Origin: Alcaligenaceae bacterium
GTDB lineage: Bacteria; Pseudomonadota; Gammaproteobacteria; Burkholderiales; Burkholderiaceae_B
DNA length: 51,978 nt
Assembly (NCBI GenBank): GCA_947378965.1
Contig: CANCMG010000018.1
Span: forward strand, 1 to 51,978
Direction of reading: 5' to 3'
This document shows, piece by piece, positions 33,462-42,659 of this stretch (the first letter of the stretch is position 1; every line of letters starts with the position of its first letter). Made by a program: the position numbers and the translations under genes. The notes beneath the pieces were generated by a model. It saw only the letters and a list, made by a program, of their open reading frames with translations. It was not told the DNA's origin and made no database searches.

Positions 33462-33616
33462 TCAGTTTTAGGGAAAACCTCGCTTTGCAGCTTTGAAAGC
33501 GATCCCCGTGTGGTGGATGAAGAAGGCGCTATGGCTTTAAAATCACGTCAGAAAAATTTAAGGTGCGAGAAACCTCTCGCCTAAAAGCACTCGAGATCAA
33601 AAAAAACGGAGACGTC

Positions 33617-35305
33617 ATGTTCGATTTAATTATTCGTAATGCGCAGGTATTTGATGGCTTAGGGAACCCTGGCGTGCATGCTGATGTGGCAGTCAAAGAA
33701 GGTGTCGTTGCCGAAATAGGGACTGTGACAGGTCAGGCAAAACAAGAGATCGATGCCAAGGGCCTATCGTTGATGCCGGGCATTGTTGACTTGCATACGC
33801 ATTTCGATGCGCAGGTCACCTGGGATCGCACCATGTCTCCTTCGCCCGCGCTTGGCGTCACCACTGTGGTGATGGGGAACTGTGGTTTTGGGATTGCGCC
33901 ATGCCCTGCGCCGCAGCGTGAAACCATGATGAAAAATTTATCAGTGGTTGAAGGCATGGACTTGACTTCGTTATTGACGGGGGTCAATTGGGGCTTTGAG
34001 ACTTTCAAAGAATATATGGATCAGTTGCGCGAGATTAAGCCGTATCTGAATACTGCTGTGTTTGTGGGGCATTCGGTGGTGCGCACCGCCGTGATGGGCG
34101 AAGCGGGCTCAGAAAAAGCCGAACCTTCGCCGCAAGAGCTTGAGGCGATGTGTCAACTTGTTCGTGATGCGATGAATGCTGGTTCGATTGGTTTTGCTTC
34201 GTCGTTTTCGCCTAACCATAGCGGCTACGCTGGTCGGCCAATGCCGTCGACGATTGCCTCTGAACAAGAGTTGTTGGCGCTGACAGGTGTGTTGGGCGAG
34301 ACCAATAAAGGCGTGTTCATGATGGCAACGGGTTCGCGTGCCACGCCCGAAGTGATGGAAAAAGTTTCAATCAACAGCGGTCGACCTGCGTTTATTTCGA
34401 CAGTATTGTCGATGTATAACCCCGCGAATCCAGATTTAGCCATCACGTATTACGACAAGACAGCAGAGATGCGTGCGCGTGGTAACGAGGTGTATATCTT
34501 GACGAGTTGTCAGCCACTTTCGTTTGACTTCACCCTGGCTGAGCCATACCCCTTGATCAGTCACTCGGCCTTTGATGCGATCAAAAATAAGTCTGCTGAC
34601 GACATTAAAAAAGTCTACATGGATCCAGCTTTTCGCAATGCGTTGCGCGAAAACTTAAAGCATCCTAAAACAGGTATCTTATTTTTAGGTGACTGGAAAT
34701 ATCTTGAAGTCGGTGAGACAGCGCTTACCGAGCATGCAGACCTTGAAGGTCTGACGATTGAAGCCCTAGGTGCAAAATGGGGCAAAGATCCACTTGATGC
34801 GTTTTTTGATTTGTCTGTCAAAGAGAATTTAGAAACTCACTTTACCGGCAAGTTCTTTAATCATATTGATGAGGGTGTGGCGCCACTGCTGAAGCACCCC
34901 TCGGCGGTTGTGACTTTATCTGATGCGGGTGCGCATTTGATTTACATGTGCGATGCAGCCTTCGGCCTGCATTTCTTGTCGCACTGGGTGCGCGAGACAG
35001 GTTATTTCTCGTTAGAAGACGGCATTCGTCTTCTGACTAGCGAGGCGGCCGACCGTTTCAAAATCCCTAACCGCGGACGTTTGTTAGTGGGCAGCCCTGC
35101 CGACATGTTGCTGTTCGATCCGACGACGGTAGGCAAGTCCAAGGTTTCAACCTTGAATGATTTGCCTGGCGGCGGCTCAAGAAAAGTTCGCTCGGGGCTT
35201 GGCATTCACGGAGTATGGGTCAACGGTTGCCTGGTGCATGACGGCAAGGATTACGTTGAGCTTGAGCAAGGCCCTGGCCATGTCTTAGACCGCTTCGATC
35301 ACTAA
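33617..35305 (+). CDS. N-acyl-D-amino-acid deacylase-like amidohydrolase
   Basis: A metal-dependent amidohydrolase of 562 residues, closest in layout to D-aminoacylases and N-acyl-D-glutamate or aspartate deacylases. It has the composite beta domain with FDLIIRNAQVFDGLG, the metal motif PGIVDLHTHFDAQ, a bridging cysteine candidate in MGNCGFGIAPC, His in FVGHSVVRT and the catalytic Asp in TLSDAGAHL. The C-terminal LLVGSPADMLLFDP block completes the barrel. GGAG five bases before the ATG at 33617 supports this start over GTG at 33563. It may supply amino acids or acids to the CoA-transferase upstream, which is inference. Confidence 0.9.
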   Translation: MFDLIIRNAQVFDGLGNPGVHADVAVKEGVVAEIGTVTGQAKQEIDAKGLSLMPGIVDLHTHFDAQVTWDRTMSPSPALGVTTVVMGNCGFGIAPCPAPQRETMMKNLSVVEGMDLTSLLTGVNWGFETFKEYMDQLREIKPYLNTAVFVGHSVVRTAVMGEAGSEKAEPSPQELEAMCQLVRDAMNAGSIGFASSFSPNHSGYAGRPMPSTIASEQELLALTGVLGETNKGVFMMATGSRATPEVMEKVSINSGRPAFISTVLSMYNPANPDLAITYYDKTAEMRARGNEVYILTSCQPLSFDFTLAEPYPLISHSAFDAIKNKSADDIKKVYMDPAFRNALRENLKHPKTGILFLGDWKYLEVGETALTEHADLEGLTIEALGAKWGKDPLDAFFDLSVKENLETHFTGKFFNHIDEGVAPLLKHPSAVVTLSDAGAHLIYMCDAAFGLHFLSHWVRETGYFSLEDGIRLLTSEAADRFKIPNRGRLLVGSPADMLLFDPTTVGKSKVSTLNDLPGGGSRKVRSGLGIHGVWVNGCLVHDGKDYVELEQGPGHVLDRFDH

Positions 35306-35340
35306 GCGAGCACGAGGGCAAGGTCTGCTGTACTGATACC

Positions 35341-36591
35341 TTAAGCGAGAACGATGGCAACCACAGCCGCACTCATGCAGGTTGCCATCGCACCAACCAA
35401 CACTGAACGTAGTCCTAGGGCGATAATTTCTGGGCGCCTTGCGGGTGCCATGGCGCCTAAGCCGCCGATCACAATGCCAAGACTGCCAAAATTGGCAAAC
35501 CCGCATAAAACGTAGGTCATGATCAGTTGGCTGCGAGCCGACAAAGCGCCCTCTGGCAGCTTGGCCAAGTCTAAATAGGCAATCATCTCGTTCAATGCAA
35601 TTTTAGTGCCTAACAGTTGACCCGCAACGCTGGTTTCAGCCCAAGGGATTCCAAGCATCCACACAATTGGCTGCATGGGTATGCCCAATATCCGTTGAAG
35701 AGTCAACGGCGCCCCTGCAACATTTGGCATGAGCGCCAGAACAGCATTGGCCAGCGCGACAAGCGCCACCAACACAACCAACATTGCAGCAATATTGACG
35801 ACTAGTCGAACCCCATCACCTGTACCCGTTGCGATGGCATCCATCGTGCTGCCGTAGGCTGAGGTGGGTTGAAAGGCGGTTTGAGCGGTGGCAGGGCTTT
35901 GTGGAACCATCAGGCGGGCGAGCATGATGACCGCAGGTGCGCTGACAATCGAAGAAATCAAAAGATGGCTAGCAGCATCTGGAACAATTTGACTGAGCAC
36001 ACTCGCATAGATCACAAGAACGGTGCCTGCAATACAAGACATGCCCGAGGCCATGACAACAAACAGGTCAGAGCGACTGAGCTGCGCAAGATACGGGCGC
36101 ACGAGCAAAGGCGCTTCGACCATTCCGACAAAAATGTTCGCTGACACCGCAAAGCTTGTAGCCCCATTCATTTTTAATGTTTTGCCTAGCAGCCACGAAA
36201 ATATACCCACAATCTTTGGCAAGATGCGCCAGTGATACAGCAGTGCGGCAAAGGCACTAATAAATAACGCAAGCGGTAGCGCTTGAAACGCTAGCACATA
36301 GGCTGCACCGGGCTGACTTTCATGAAAGGGCAGGGGCGCACCGCCCAGATAGCCGAATACTAAGGACGTACCGGCTTCGCTAGCTTTTTGTAACGCTAGC
36401 ACGCCCTGATTGATCAGCGCGACAGTCTCTTTGATGAAAGGAACTTTAAGCAACAGCAGTGCAAACACAAACTGTATGCCGACCCCCGTCGCGATGAGAC
36501 GAATTTTATTGGCCCGACGATCTTCACTCAATAGAATTGCAAGTGCTGTCAGTGCCAAGATGCCAGTTAAGGGCTGCAGAGTAGAGACCAT
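35341..36591 (-). CDS. NupC-type concentrative nucleoside transporter (CNT family)
   Basis: An inner-membrane symporter of 416 residues with about ten hydrophobic segments. CNT signatures are seen: VGMVEAPLLVRPYL with the ion/substrate-site Glu, the conserved MASGMSCIAGTVLVIYAS, GTKIALNEMIAYLDL (family motif G-x-K-x-x-x-N-E) and a C-terminal ANFGSLGIVIGGLG. It should import nucleosides with H+ or Na+. It is isolated: the amidohydrolase gene ends convergently 35 bases away, and the acyl-CoA synthetase gene is divergent. It shares no obvious pathway with its neighbours. Confidence 0.92.
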   Translation of the reverse strand: MVSTLQPLTGILALTALAILLSEDRRANKIRLIATGVGIQFVFALLLLKVPFIKETVALINQGVLALQKASEAGTSLVFGYLGGAPLPFHESQPGAAYVLAFQALPLALFISAFAALLYHWRILPKIVGIFSWLLGKTLKMNGATSFAVSANIFVGMVEAPLLVRPYLAQLSRSDLFVVMASGMSCIAGTVLVIYASVLSQIVPDAASHLLISSIVSAPAVIMLARLMVPQSPATAQTAFQPTSAYGSTMDAIATGTGDGVRLVVNIAAMLVVLVALVALANAVLALMPNVAGAPLTLQRILGIPMQPIVWMLGIPWAETSVAGQLLGTKIALNEMIAYLDLAKLPEGALSARSQLIMTYVLCGFANFGSLGIVIGGLGAMAPARRPEIIALGLRSVLVGAMATCMSAAVVAIVLA

Positions 36592-36772
36592 CTTCGGATA
36601 CCTTTGATTTAAGTCGGGCTATCGGTTTTGTTTTTTGCTGCCCAGTCCGCTTGCCTCTCAAGTCGAGCGTTGTGTCATCTCAAGATGGGGTTGACTTATA
36701 CTAGCAAAAAAGAGTCCGGTCGGGCTCGCATAATGAACTCATCGAGCAATTTTGGTGATCACGGAGCATGCT

Positions 36773-38956
36773 ATGTCTGAAGTCGGTGAGGGCGTGAGCC
36801 TGAACGCCATCCGTCCCTCGGGGTCAAGGGCGTCGGTTTTCGCAGATTTGACTCATTTTTTTGCGCCTCGCAGTGTCGCGATGGTGGGCGCAACAGAAGA
36901 TCTTTCAAAGTTCGGTGGGCGCTGTATGCGCCAAACAATTGATTTTGGCTTTCAGGGCAATGTTTACCCAATTAACCCAAAACGCGAGACCATTTTTGGT
37001 CAACGTTGCTTTGCCTCGATAGCGGATTTGCCCGAAGCACCTGATCATGTAGGGATCGTGTTGCCGGCCCACGCGGTGCCAACCGCGCTTGAGCAATGCG
37101 CAGCAAAAGGTGTGCCTTTCGTGACGATTTTTTCGTCGGGGTTCGGTGAGTTGGGAACAGACGAGGGGCGTGCTGCGCAACAACGTTTGATTGACATCGC
37201 TAGAGCCGGCAATATTCGAATGATGGGTCCCAATTGCAACGGGATGGTCAATTTTGTCGATGCCTTTGCGCTGACTTCAACAGCCACGATTCAAGGGCCA
37301 CGCCGCGCTGCCGGAGAGCTTGGCGTTGTCAGTCAGTCGGGCGGCGCCGGGCAAGTCAATGTCATGTGGCGGGCGCAGCAAGCCGGATTAGGTGTGAGTT
37401 ATCAGGTCAGTTGTGGTAACGCCTGTGATCTGGATTTGATGGATTACGCTGCCTTTATGCTCGAGAGCGAAGCGACCAAGGTGGTGGCGATGTTGGTCGA
37501 AAGTCTTTCGGACGGTGAGCGGTTAAGAGCGCTGGCCGAACGCTCTTACCAACTCAATAAGCCGATCGTCATGGTGAAAGTCGGGCGTACTGAGGTTGGG
37601 AGTCGCGCTGCCGCCTCTCACACGGGATCCATTACGGGTGCGGATGATGTCTGTGACGCTGCCTTAAGGCAGTTAGGGATCATTCGTGTGGATGACTGCA
37701 ATGAACTCTACGAGACGGCGATGCTTTTGCGGCAGCAGAAATCTTTTAAGGGACGTGGTGCGGCGGCAACCTCAATATCCGGCGGCAATCTTGTGATGGT
37801 GGCTGACTTAGGCGCAGCACTTGACATCGAATGGCCTCAGTACCAAACAGACACTTGCGAGCAACTCGCACAACTGCTGCCAGGTTTTGGTGCCACGGCT
37901 AACCCCACTGACCTCACCGCCGCAGCGATCGGTCAGCCTGGGGCTTACGCGCGAGCGACTGAAATTATTTTGCAAGATCCAGCCGTTGATGTCTTGATTC
38001 CGGTGATGACAATTGCGAGTGCCGAAGACGTGCGCAGTGTGGCAGAGGTTTCTGCCCGTAGCGCGAAGCCTGTGGCGTTGCTCTGGACGGGTTGCACCTC
38101 GAATGATCCTGCGCTGACACATCAGGCATTAGTCGCTCAGGGGCATGCGGTGTATTCGGACGCCGCGCCCTGCCTGAAAGCCGTGCGGCGCGCGATGCAG
38201 TATTCAGAGTTTCGCGCCAGTCGTTTGCGCCCGATGCCCAGTCGGCCTGCAGGCATCGACCGCGCCGCCGCGCGACTGTTACTTGAGCAACAAAAGGGGC
38301 CAATGACTGAACAAACGGCCAAGCAACTGTTGAGCCAATATGGGGTGCGGGTGACGCACGAATATCTGGCGACCTCTAAAGACATGGCTGTGACGCATTG
38401 GTCGAACATAACAAGCCCAGTCGCGTTAAAGATTGTGTCGCCAGATATTTTGCATAAGACCGAAGCGCAGGCCATTCGTTTAAACCTAAATAGCGCCGAG
38501 TCGGTTGCGCAAGCGTACGGCGACATTATGGCTGCGGCGCTGAACTATCGCGCTGACGCAACCATCGAAGGCGTGCTCGTGCAAGAGATGGTGGGGCAGT
38601 CGCACGAAATGTTTGTTGGCATGGTGCGTGATCCAACCTTTGGAGCTGTCATGACGTTTGGTCTTGGCGGTATTTATGTCGAAGTCTTGAAAGATTTGGT
38701 GTTTCGTTTAGCGCCTCTATCCAGACAAGATATCCTAGATGCTTTGAATGAACTGCACGCCATGACCTTATTGCAAGGGGTGCGCGGGCAGGCCCCTGCA
38801 GATATTGACGCGTTAGTTGACTGCATTGAGCGTGTGTCTTGGTTAGCAGCAGACTGCGCTGACAAAATCGCAGAAATTGATATCAACCCTTTATGTGTAT
38901 TGGCGGCGGGGCAAGGTGTTCGCGTCGTCGATGCATTGGTGATCCCCTCATGTTAA
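36773..38956 (+). CDS. NDP-forming acyl-CoA synthetase, fused alpha-beta subunits
   Basis: A 727-residue cytoplasmic enzyme joining the two parts of an ADP-forming acetyl/acyl-CoA synthetase. The N-terminal CoA-binding domain begins FAPRSVAMVGATED; the central succinyl-CoA-synthetase-like domain holds the phosphorylated His in AASHTGSITG; and the C-terminal ATP-grasp domain (about residues 500-720) includes VALKIVSPDILHKTEA and EIDINPL. It converts an acid, CoA and ATP to acyl-CoA, ADP and phosphate. GGAG precedes the ATG at 36773. It heads an operon with hydratase, dehydrogenase and thiolase-like genes, so it likely activates the acid degraded by them. Confidence 0.92.
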   Translation: MSEVGEGVSLNAIRPSGSRASVFADLTHFFAPRSVAMVGATEDLSKFGGRCMRQTIDFGFQGNVYPINPKRETIFGQRCFASIADLPEAPDHVGIVLPAHAVPTALEQCAAKGVPFVTIFSSGFGELGTDEGRAAQQRLIDIARAGNIRMMGPNCNGMVNFVDAFALTSTATIQGPRRAAGELGVVSQSGGAGQVNVMWRAQQAGLGVSYQVSCGNACDLDLMDYAAFMLESEATKVVAMLVESLSDGERLRALAERSYQLNKPIVMVKVGRTEVGSRAAASHTGSITGADDVCDAALRQLGIIRVDDCNELYETAMLLRQQKSFKGRGAAATSISGGNLVMVADLGAALDIEWPQYQTDTCEQLAQLLPGFGATANPTDLTAAAIGQPGAYARATEIILQDPAVDVLIPVMTIASAEDVRSVAEVSARSAKPVALLWTGCTSNDPALTHQALVAQGHAVYSDAAPCLKAVRRAMQYSEFRASRLRPMPSRPAGIDRAAARLLLEQQKGPMTEQTAKQLLSQYGVRVTHEYLATSKDMAVTHWSNITSPVALKIVSPDILHKTEAQAIRLNLNSAESVAQAYGDIMAAALNYRADATIEGVLVQEMVGQSHEMFVGMVRDPTFGAVMTFGLGGIYVEVLKDLVFRLAPLSRQDILDALNELHAMTLLQGVRGQAPADIDALVDCIERVSWLAADCADKIAEIDINPLCVLAAGQGVRVVDALVIPSC

Positions 38957-39648
38957 AGATAATCCTAGAAAATAATGTACTGACGCTGTCTTTTGATCGC
39001 GCCTCAGCCGCGAATGCGTTGAATGCCGAGATTTATGAGGCCGTGCACAAGGCGCTAGAAAATGCGGCTACGCAAGACGACGTTAAAGTTGTGGTGATCA
39101 CTGGCGAAGGTGCGCGTGCCTTTTGCTCGGGTGCTGACCTGAAAGAATTTTCGGATGTAAAGCCTGTGGCGGCTGCACACCAACGATTAAATTTGCTGAT
39201 GCGCTGTTTTCTTGAACTTCTCGATTTTCCTAAGCCAGTAATCGCTATGGTTCAGGCGCCGGCAGTCGGAGCAGGATTGATGCTTGCGGCGTTATGCGAT
39301 GAAGTGCTGATCGCAGAGCACACTTGGGTTTCATTACCAGAAGTGAAATTTGATATGCCAACTCCGATTGGAGCCGCGATTGTGCTGGCGCGTTCAAATC
39401 GCTCAGTCTGTCATCGCTTGGTGCAGCTCGGCGATCGGTTAAACGCTGCACAATGTGTGAGCGCTGGTTTGGTCGATCAAGCGGTACCCCTGGCAGAGTT
39501 GCCTGTGTTGTGCGCGCAACGTGCCAGCGTGCTTTCACAGATTCCGTCGTATGGTTTTGCCGTAAATAAAAAATGGATGAATCGCGAGATTCGGCAACAA
39601 TTGCTTGCTGCTGCTGAAGTTGCCGAGGCAGCTCATCAGCGTGACTAG
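38950..39648 (+). CDS. Enoyl-CoA hydratase/isomerase family protein
   Basis: A crotonase-fold protein of 232 residues. The oxyanion-hole elements are AFCSGADLKEF and MVQAPAVGAGLMLAALCDEV. The usual glutamate pair of true hydratases is not clear; the segment SLPEVKFDMPTPIGAA has one Glu in the expected region. It may be a hydratase, isomerase or CoA hydrolase. The ATG at 38950 overlaps the stop of the synthetase gene by seven bases, replacing the longer frame from 38893. The acyl-CoA dehydrogenase gene follows after 144 bases. Confidence 0.9.
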   Translation: MLKIILENNVLTLSFDRASAANALNAEIYEAVHKALENAATQDDVKVVVITGEGARAFCSGADLKEFSDVKPVAAAHQRLNLLMRCFLELLDFPKPVIAMVQAPAVGAGLMLAALCDEVLIAEHTWVSLPEVKFDMPTPIGAAIVLARSNRSVCHRLVQLGDRLNAAQCVSAGLVDQAVPLAELPVLCAQRASVLSQIPSYGFAVNKKWMNREIRQQLLAAAEVAEAAHQRD

Positions 39649-39792
39649 TACGACCGCTCACAAATTGATGTCAGGTTCAGACTCGAAGTTAGGTTATTTG
39701 AATAACGCGTTTGACCTTGTCCAGATAAAGAGAGTCGTTATTTGTACTATTCGACTGAATTAGAAGATTAGACATTTAGAAGAGAATCGATC

Positions 39793-40935
39793 ATGCAATT
39801 AGAGATCACCCCAGAGCTTGCAGAACTTCGTGCCGCATTACGTCGGTTTACGACAGAAGTCCTTGAGCCCCTTGCCCTTGAAATTGATCAGACCGGTGAG
39901 GTGCCGACGCAGGCCTGGGATGTCTTGCGCGCGCAAGGCTATCTTGGTATGCGTATGCCAGCGCAGTTTGGCGGTGGTGATGTTGATCTTTCAACGTATT
40001 GTTTGGCGCTTGAAGAATTTAGTCGCTCACATCGCATTTTTACATTGATGTTAGACGCGACAAGTGGCTTGAATCCGATTGCGATTGCAAAGTTTGGAAC
40101 CCCAGCGCAGCAAGAGCAATATTTGAATGGTTTATGTACTGGTCGTTTATTAGCATCGTTTGCGTTGACTGAGCCTGGCGCCGGGTCTGACGCCCAAGCG
40201 ATTTCTACCAAAGCAGAAAAAACGCTTACCGGCTGGCGTTTAAATGGTCGTAAACATTACATCAGCGGAGCGCACCAAGCAGATGTCTTACTGGTGATGG
40301 CAGTCAATGACCCTGAGAAGCGATCGCGTGGTGGGATTTCTGCCTTTCTGGTTGATCAAGGCACACCGGGTTTAACGGTCACGCGCGTCGATACCACCAT
40401 TGGTTCAGACCCAATTAAGATTTGCGAATTAACGTTTGAAGATTGTGAAATCCCAAACTCAGCGGTGCTGGGCGAGGTAGGTCAGGGTTTCAAGATCGCA
40501 ATGAGTTCGCTAGTCAGCGGTCGCATGGGTATTGCCTGCTCTTGTATTGGTGCGGCCGATCGCCTGCTTGAAGTATCGGCGGCTTACGCACGCGAGCGTC
40601 AGACCTTTGGCAAGCCGTTGGCCGAGCGCCAGGCGATTCAGTGGATGTTGGCCGATTCTGCTACCGAACTGGCGCAGGCGCGCGCGTTAACGTATGAGAC
40701 CTTACGCCGGATTGAAGCGGGCGAGAACGTTGGCGCAGCAGCCAGCATGTGTAAACTTGCTGCCTCTGAAATGGTAGGCCGAGTGGCTGATCGTGCGGTA
40801 CAAATTCATGGGGGTGCGGGCTTGGTGAGGGGTGTGCCGGTCGAGCGGTTCTATCGCGATGTCCGTCATTACCGCGTTGGCGAAGGCTCTTCAGAAATTC
40901 AACGAATGCTGATTGCGCGCGAGGTGCTGGGATGA
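39793..40935 (+). CDS. Acyl-CoA dehydrogenase
   Basis: An FAD-dependent acyl-CoA dehydrogenase of 380 residues that would introduce the alpha-beta double bond. Conserved parts are the substrate segment FALTEPGAGSDAQA, the mid-domain ITGW-like part TGWRLNGRKHYISGA, RQTFGKPLAERQAIQ, QIHGGAGLVRGVPVERFYRD and the C-terminal VGEGSSEIQRMLIAR, in which Glu (about 364) is the catalytic base. The length is standard. The thiolase-like gene begins within its last codons (ATGA overlap), so these two products are made together. Confidence 0.93.
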   Translation: MQLEITPELAELRAALRRFTTEVLEPLALEIDQTGEVPTQAWDVLRAQGYLGMRMPAQFGGGDVDLSTYCLALEEFSRSHRIFTLMLDATSGLNPIAIAKFGTPAQQEQYLNGLCTGRLLASFALTEPGAGSDAQAISTKAEKTLTGWRLNGRKHYISGAHQADVLLVMAVNDPEKRSRGGISAFLVDQGTPGLTVTRVDTTIGSDPIKICELTFEDCEIPNSAVLGEVGQGFKIAMSSLVSGRMGIACSCIGAADRLLEVSAAYARERQTFGKPLAERQAIQWMLADSATELAQARALTYETLRRIEAGENVGAAASMCKLAASEMVGRVADRAVQIHGGAGLVRGVPVERFYRDVRHYRVGEGSSEIQRMLIAREVLG

Positions 40936-42119
40936 CGCGCGTGAACGGGTCGCGCAGACCACCGCTCAATGCTGTGATTGTTGGTATCGGCGAGAGCTCC
41001 GTTGGCCGAGTGCCTCATCTAGATGCGTTGGGTTTACAACGCATGGCCGCTGCAAACGCTCTGGCTGACGCTGGGTTAACGTTTGCAGACATCGACGGTT
41101 TGTTAACAACGCCGATCCGCGTTGAAAATTGGGCAATGCCTTGTGGAGTCGTCTCTGAGGGGCTAGGGATAGAGGCGCGTTACTTGGCCACGTTGGATGT
41201 TGCCGGTGCCTCTGGTGTCGCGATGGCGCATCACGCGGCAATGGCCGTAGCTTCGGGGCAGTGTGAAACTGTCTTGTGTGTTGCAGGTCAAAATATGTTG
41301 TCGTTTCAGTCGCGTGGTGATGCCGTACAAAAACTAGCTGACGCTGGCTGGGCGCATCCCGACTTTGAGATGCCTCATGGTCCGCTTGTACCGACCCTGT
41401 ATGCGTTAGCCGCGCAGCGTCACATGCACGAGTACGGAACCACTCACGAGCAGTTAGCGCAGGTGGCAGTGACGATGCGTGAGAATGCGTCTTTGAACCC
41501 GCTCGCTCATAAAAAAGAGCTGATTTCTCTTGCCGATGTGATGCAGTCGCGCATGATCACCTCGCCGTTAAGAATGCTGGACTGTGCCTTGGTATCGGAT
41601 GGTGCCGTGGCATTCATTGTGACAACGCCTGAGCGTGCCCGTGATCTCAAGCAAATGCCAGTGAAGCTTTTAGGCCACGGCTATGGTCATTCGCACACCT
41701 ATATTGGTGACTATAAAAATGTGACAACCACCGGTGCGGTTCGGTCGGGACAAGAGGCCTACGACATGGCGGGGCTAACCCCTCGCGATATCGACGTGGC
41801 GCAGCTGTATGACTGCTTCACGATCACTGTGTTGATTGAACTTGAAGATCTTGGCTTTTGTGCCAAAGGCGAGGGTGGGCATTATGTTGCGAGCCAAGGG
41901 ATTGGCTTAAATAGCCCACTACCTGTGACCACACATGGTGGGCTCTTGTCGGCAGGGCATCCCGGTCTGGCGGGTGGAATGTTTCACTTAACGGAAGGGG
42001 TGCGGCAATTGCGTGGACAGGCACAAGCGCGGCAGGTACCCGGGGCAGAAGTCGTGCTGGTGCACGGTAACGGCGGGATTATCGGCTTGCACAATACCTT
42101 GATTTTAGGAAAAGGCTAA
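40932..42119 (+). CDS. Thiolase-fold (SCP2/Ltp2-like) protein lacking the nucleophilic cysteine
   Basis: A 395-residue thiolase-superfamily protein of the SCP2-thiolase/lipid-transfer type. The site of the acyl-accepting cysteine, normally A-C-A-S-G, reads VAGASGVAM, so the nucleophile is Gly. Later motifs remain: QLYDCFTITVLIELEDLGFC, THGGLLSAGHPG and HGNGGI. A tyrosine in YDCF is also seen in the steroid side-chain aldolase Ltp2, a cysteine-free relative that cleaves C-C bonds with a DUF35 partner; the next gene here is a DUF35 protein five bases away. A retro-aldol lyase role is therefore more likely than thiolysis, but it is inferred. Confidence 0.88.
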   Translation: MTRVNGSRRPPLNAVIVGIGESSVGRVPHLDALGLQRMAAANALADAGLTFADIDGLLTTPIRVENWAMPCGVVSEGLGIEARYLATLDVAGASGVAMAHHAAMAVASGQCETVLCVAGQNMLSFQSRGDAVQKLADAGWAHPDFEMPHGPLVPTLYALAAQRHMHEYGTTHEQLAQVAVTMRENASLNPLAHKKELISLADVMQSRMITSPLRMLDCALVSDGAVAFIVTTPERARDLKQMPVKLLGHGYGHSHTYIGDYKNVTTTGAVRSGQEAYDMAGLTPRDIDVAQLYDCFTITVLIELEDLGFCAKGEGGHYVASQGIGLNSPLPVTTHGGLLSAGHPGLAGGMFHLTEGVRQLRGQAQARQVPGAEVVLVHGNGGIIGLHNTLILGKG

Positions 42120-42124
42120 TACGA

Positions 42125-42547
42125 ATGACAACGCCCCTGAATCCACTGACTAGTCATCAATATTGGGAAAGCCTGCGCCCACAAGGGTTTGGTTTGCCCC
42201 AATGTCAGGTCTGCAAAGCATTTCATTTTTACCTGCGCCCAGCTTGCCCAGCCTGCGGTAGTTTAGATATCAAAGCTGTCGTGACGAGTGGTCGCGGTAG
42301 TGTGTATAGTTTTTCGATTGTCTATCGTGCCCCAAGTGCTGCTTTCGAAAAAGATGTCCCGTATGTGGTTGCAATTGTGGCCACCGATGAAGGCCCTCAC
42401 TTAATGACGCGCTTGGTGAAGGTTAAGCCCGAAGACGTCAAGATCGGTATGCGTGTTGTGGTGAGCGGTTGGCGCACGTGTGATGATCCGACAGAACGGC
42501 TCTCGGATGGCGTGGCGCCGCCCTTGTTTGAGCCTGAGTCGTTGTAA
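42125..42547 (+). CDS. DUF35 zinc-ribbon/OB-fold partner protein
   Basis: A 140-residue protein with an N-terminal helix, a rubredoxin-like zinc ribbon (CQVCKAFHFYLRPACPACG, four Cys in two CxxC pairs) and a C-terminal OB-fold domain (residues about 55-130) containing GRGSVYSFSIVYR. DUF35 proteins form complexes with thiolase-like enzymes, where they hold acyl-CoA and stabilise the partner. It begins five bases after the thiolase-like stop, so the two are almost certainly a complex. It is the last enzyme gene of the operon that starts at 36773. Confidence 0.92.
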   Translation: MTTPLNPLTSHQYWESLRPQGFGLPQCQVCKAFHFYLRPACPACGSLDIKAVVTSGRGSVYSFSIVYRAPSAAFEKDVPYVVAIVATDEGPHLMTRLVKVKPEDVKIGMRVVVSGWRTCDDPTERLSDGVAPPLFEPESL

Positions 42548-42659
42548 AGTTTGATTTGTTTTCATGAAATGTGTGCTGAGTTCAAGGCAGTACGCAGCAA
42601 CAGTAACAAGCTCCTTCCCGTTGGGAGGACAGCAACGCTAACTGACAAAGAGTCCAATT

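Noticed and set aside
36674-36702. TTGACT followed by TATACT-like bases as promoter of the acyl-CoA synthetase operon
   Set aside because: The two hexamers are adjacent, not 16-18 bases apart, so they cannot act together as a -35/-10 pair.
42612-42638. A hairpin after the DUF35 gene as a terminator
   Set aside because: The stem (about seven pairs with a bulge) is weak and is not followed by a T run; read-through into the receptor gene is plausible.
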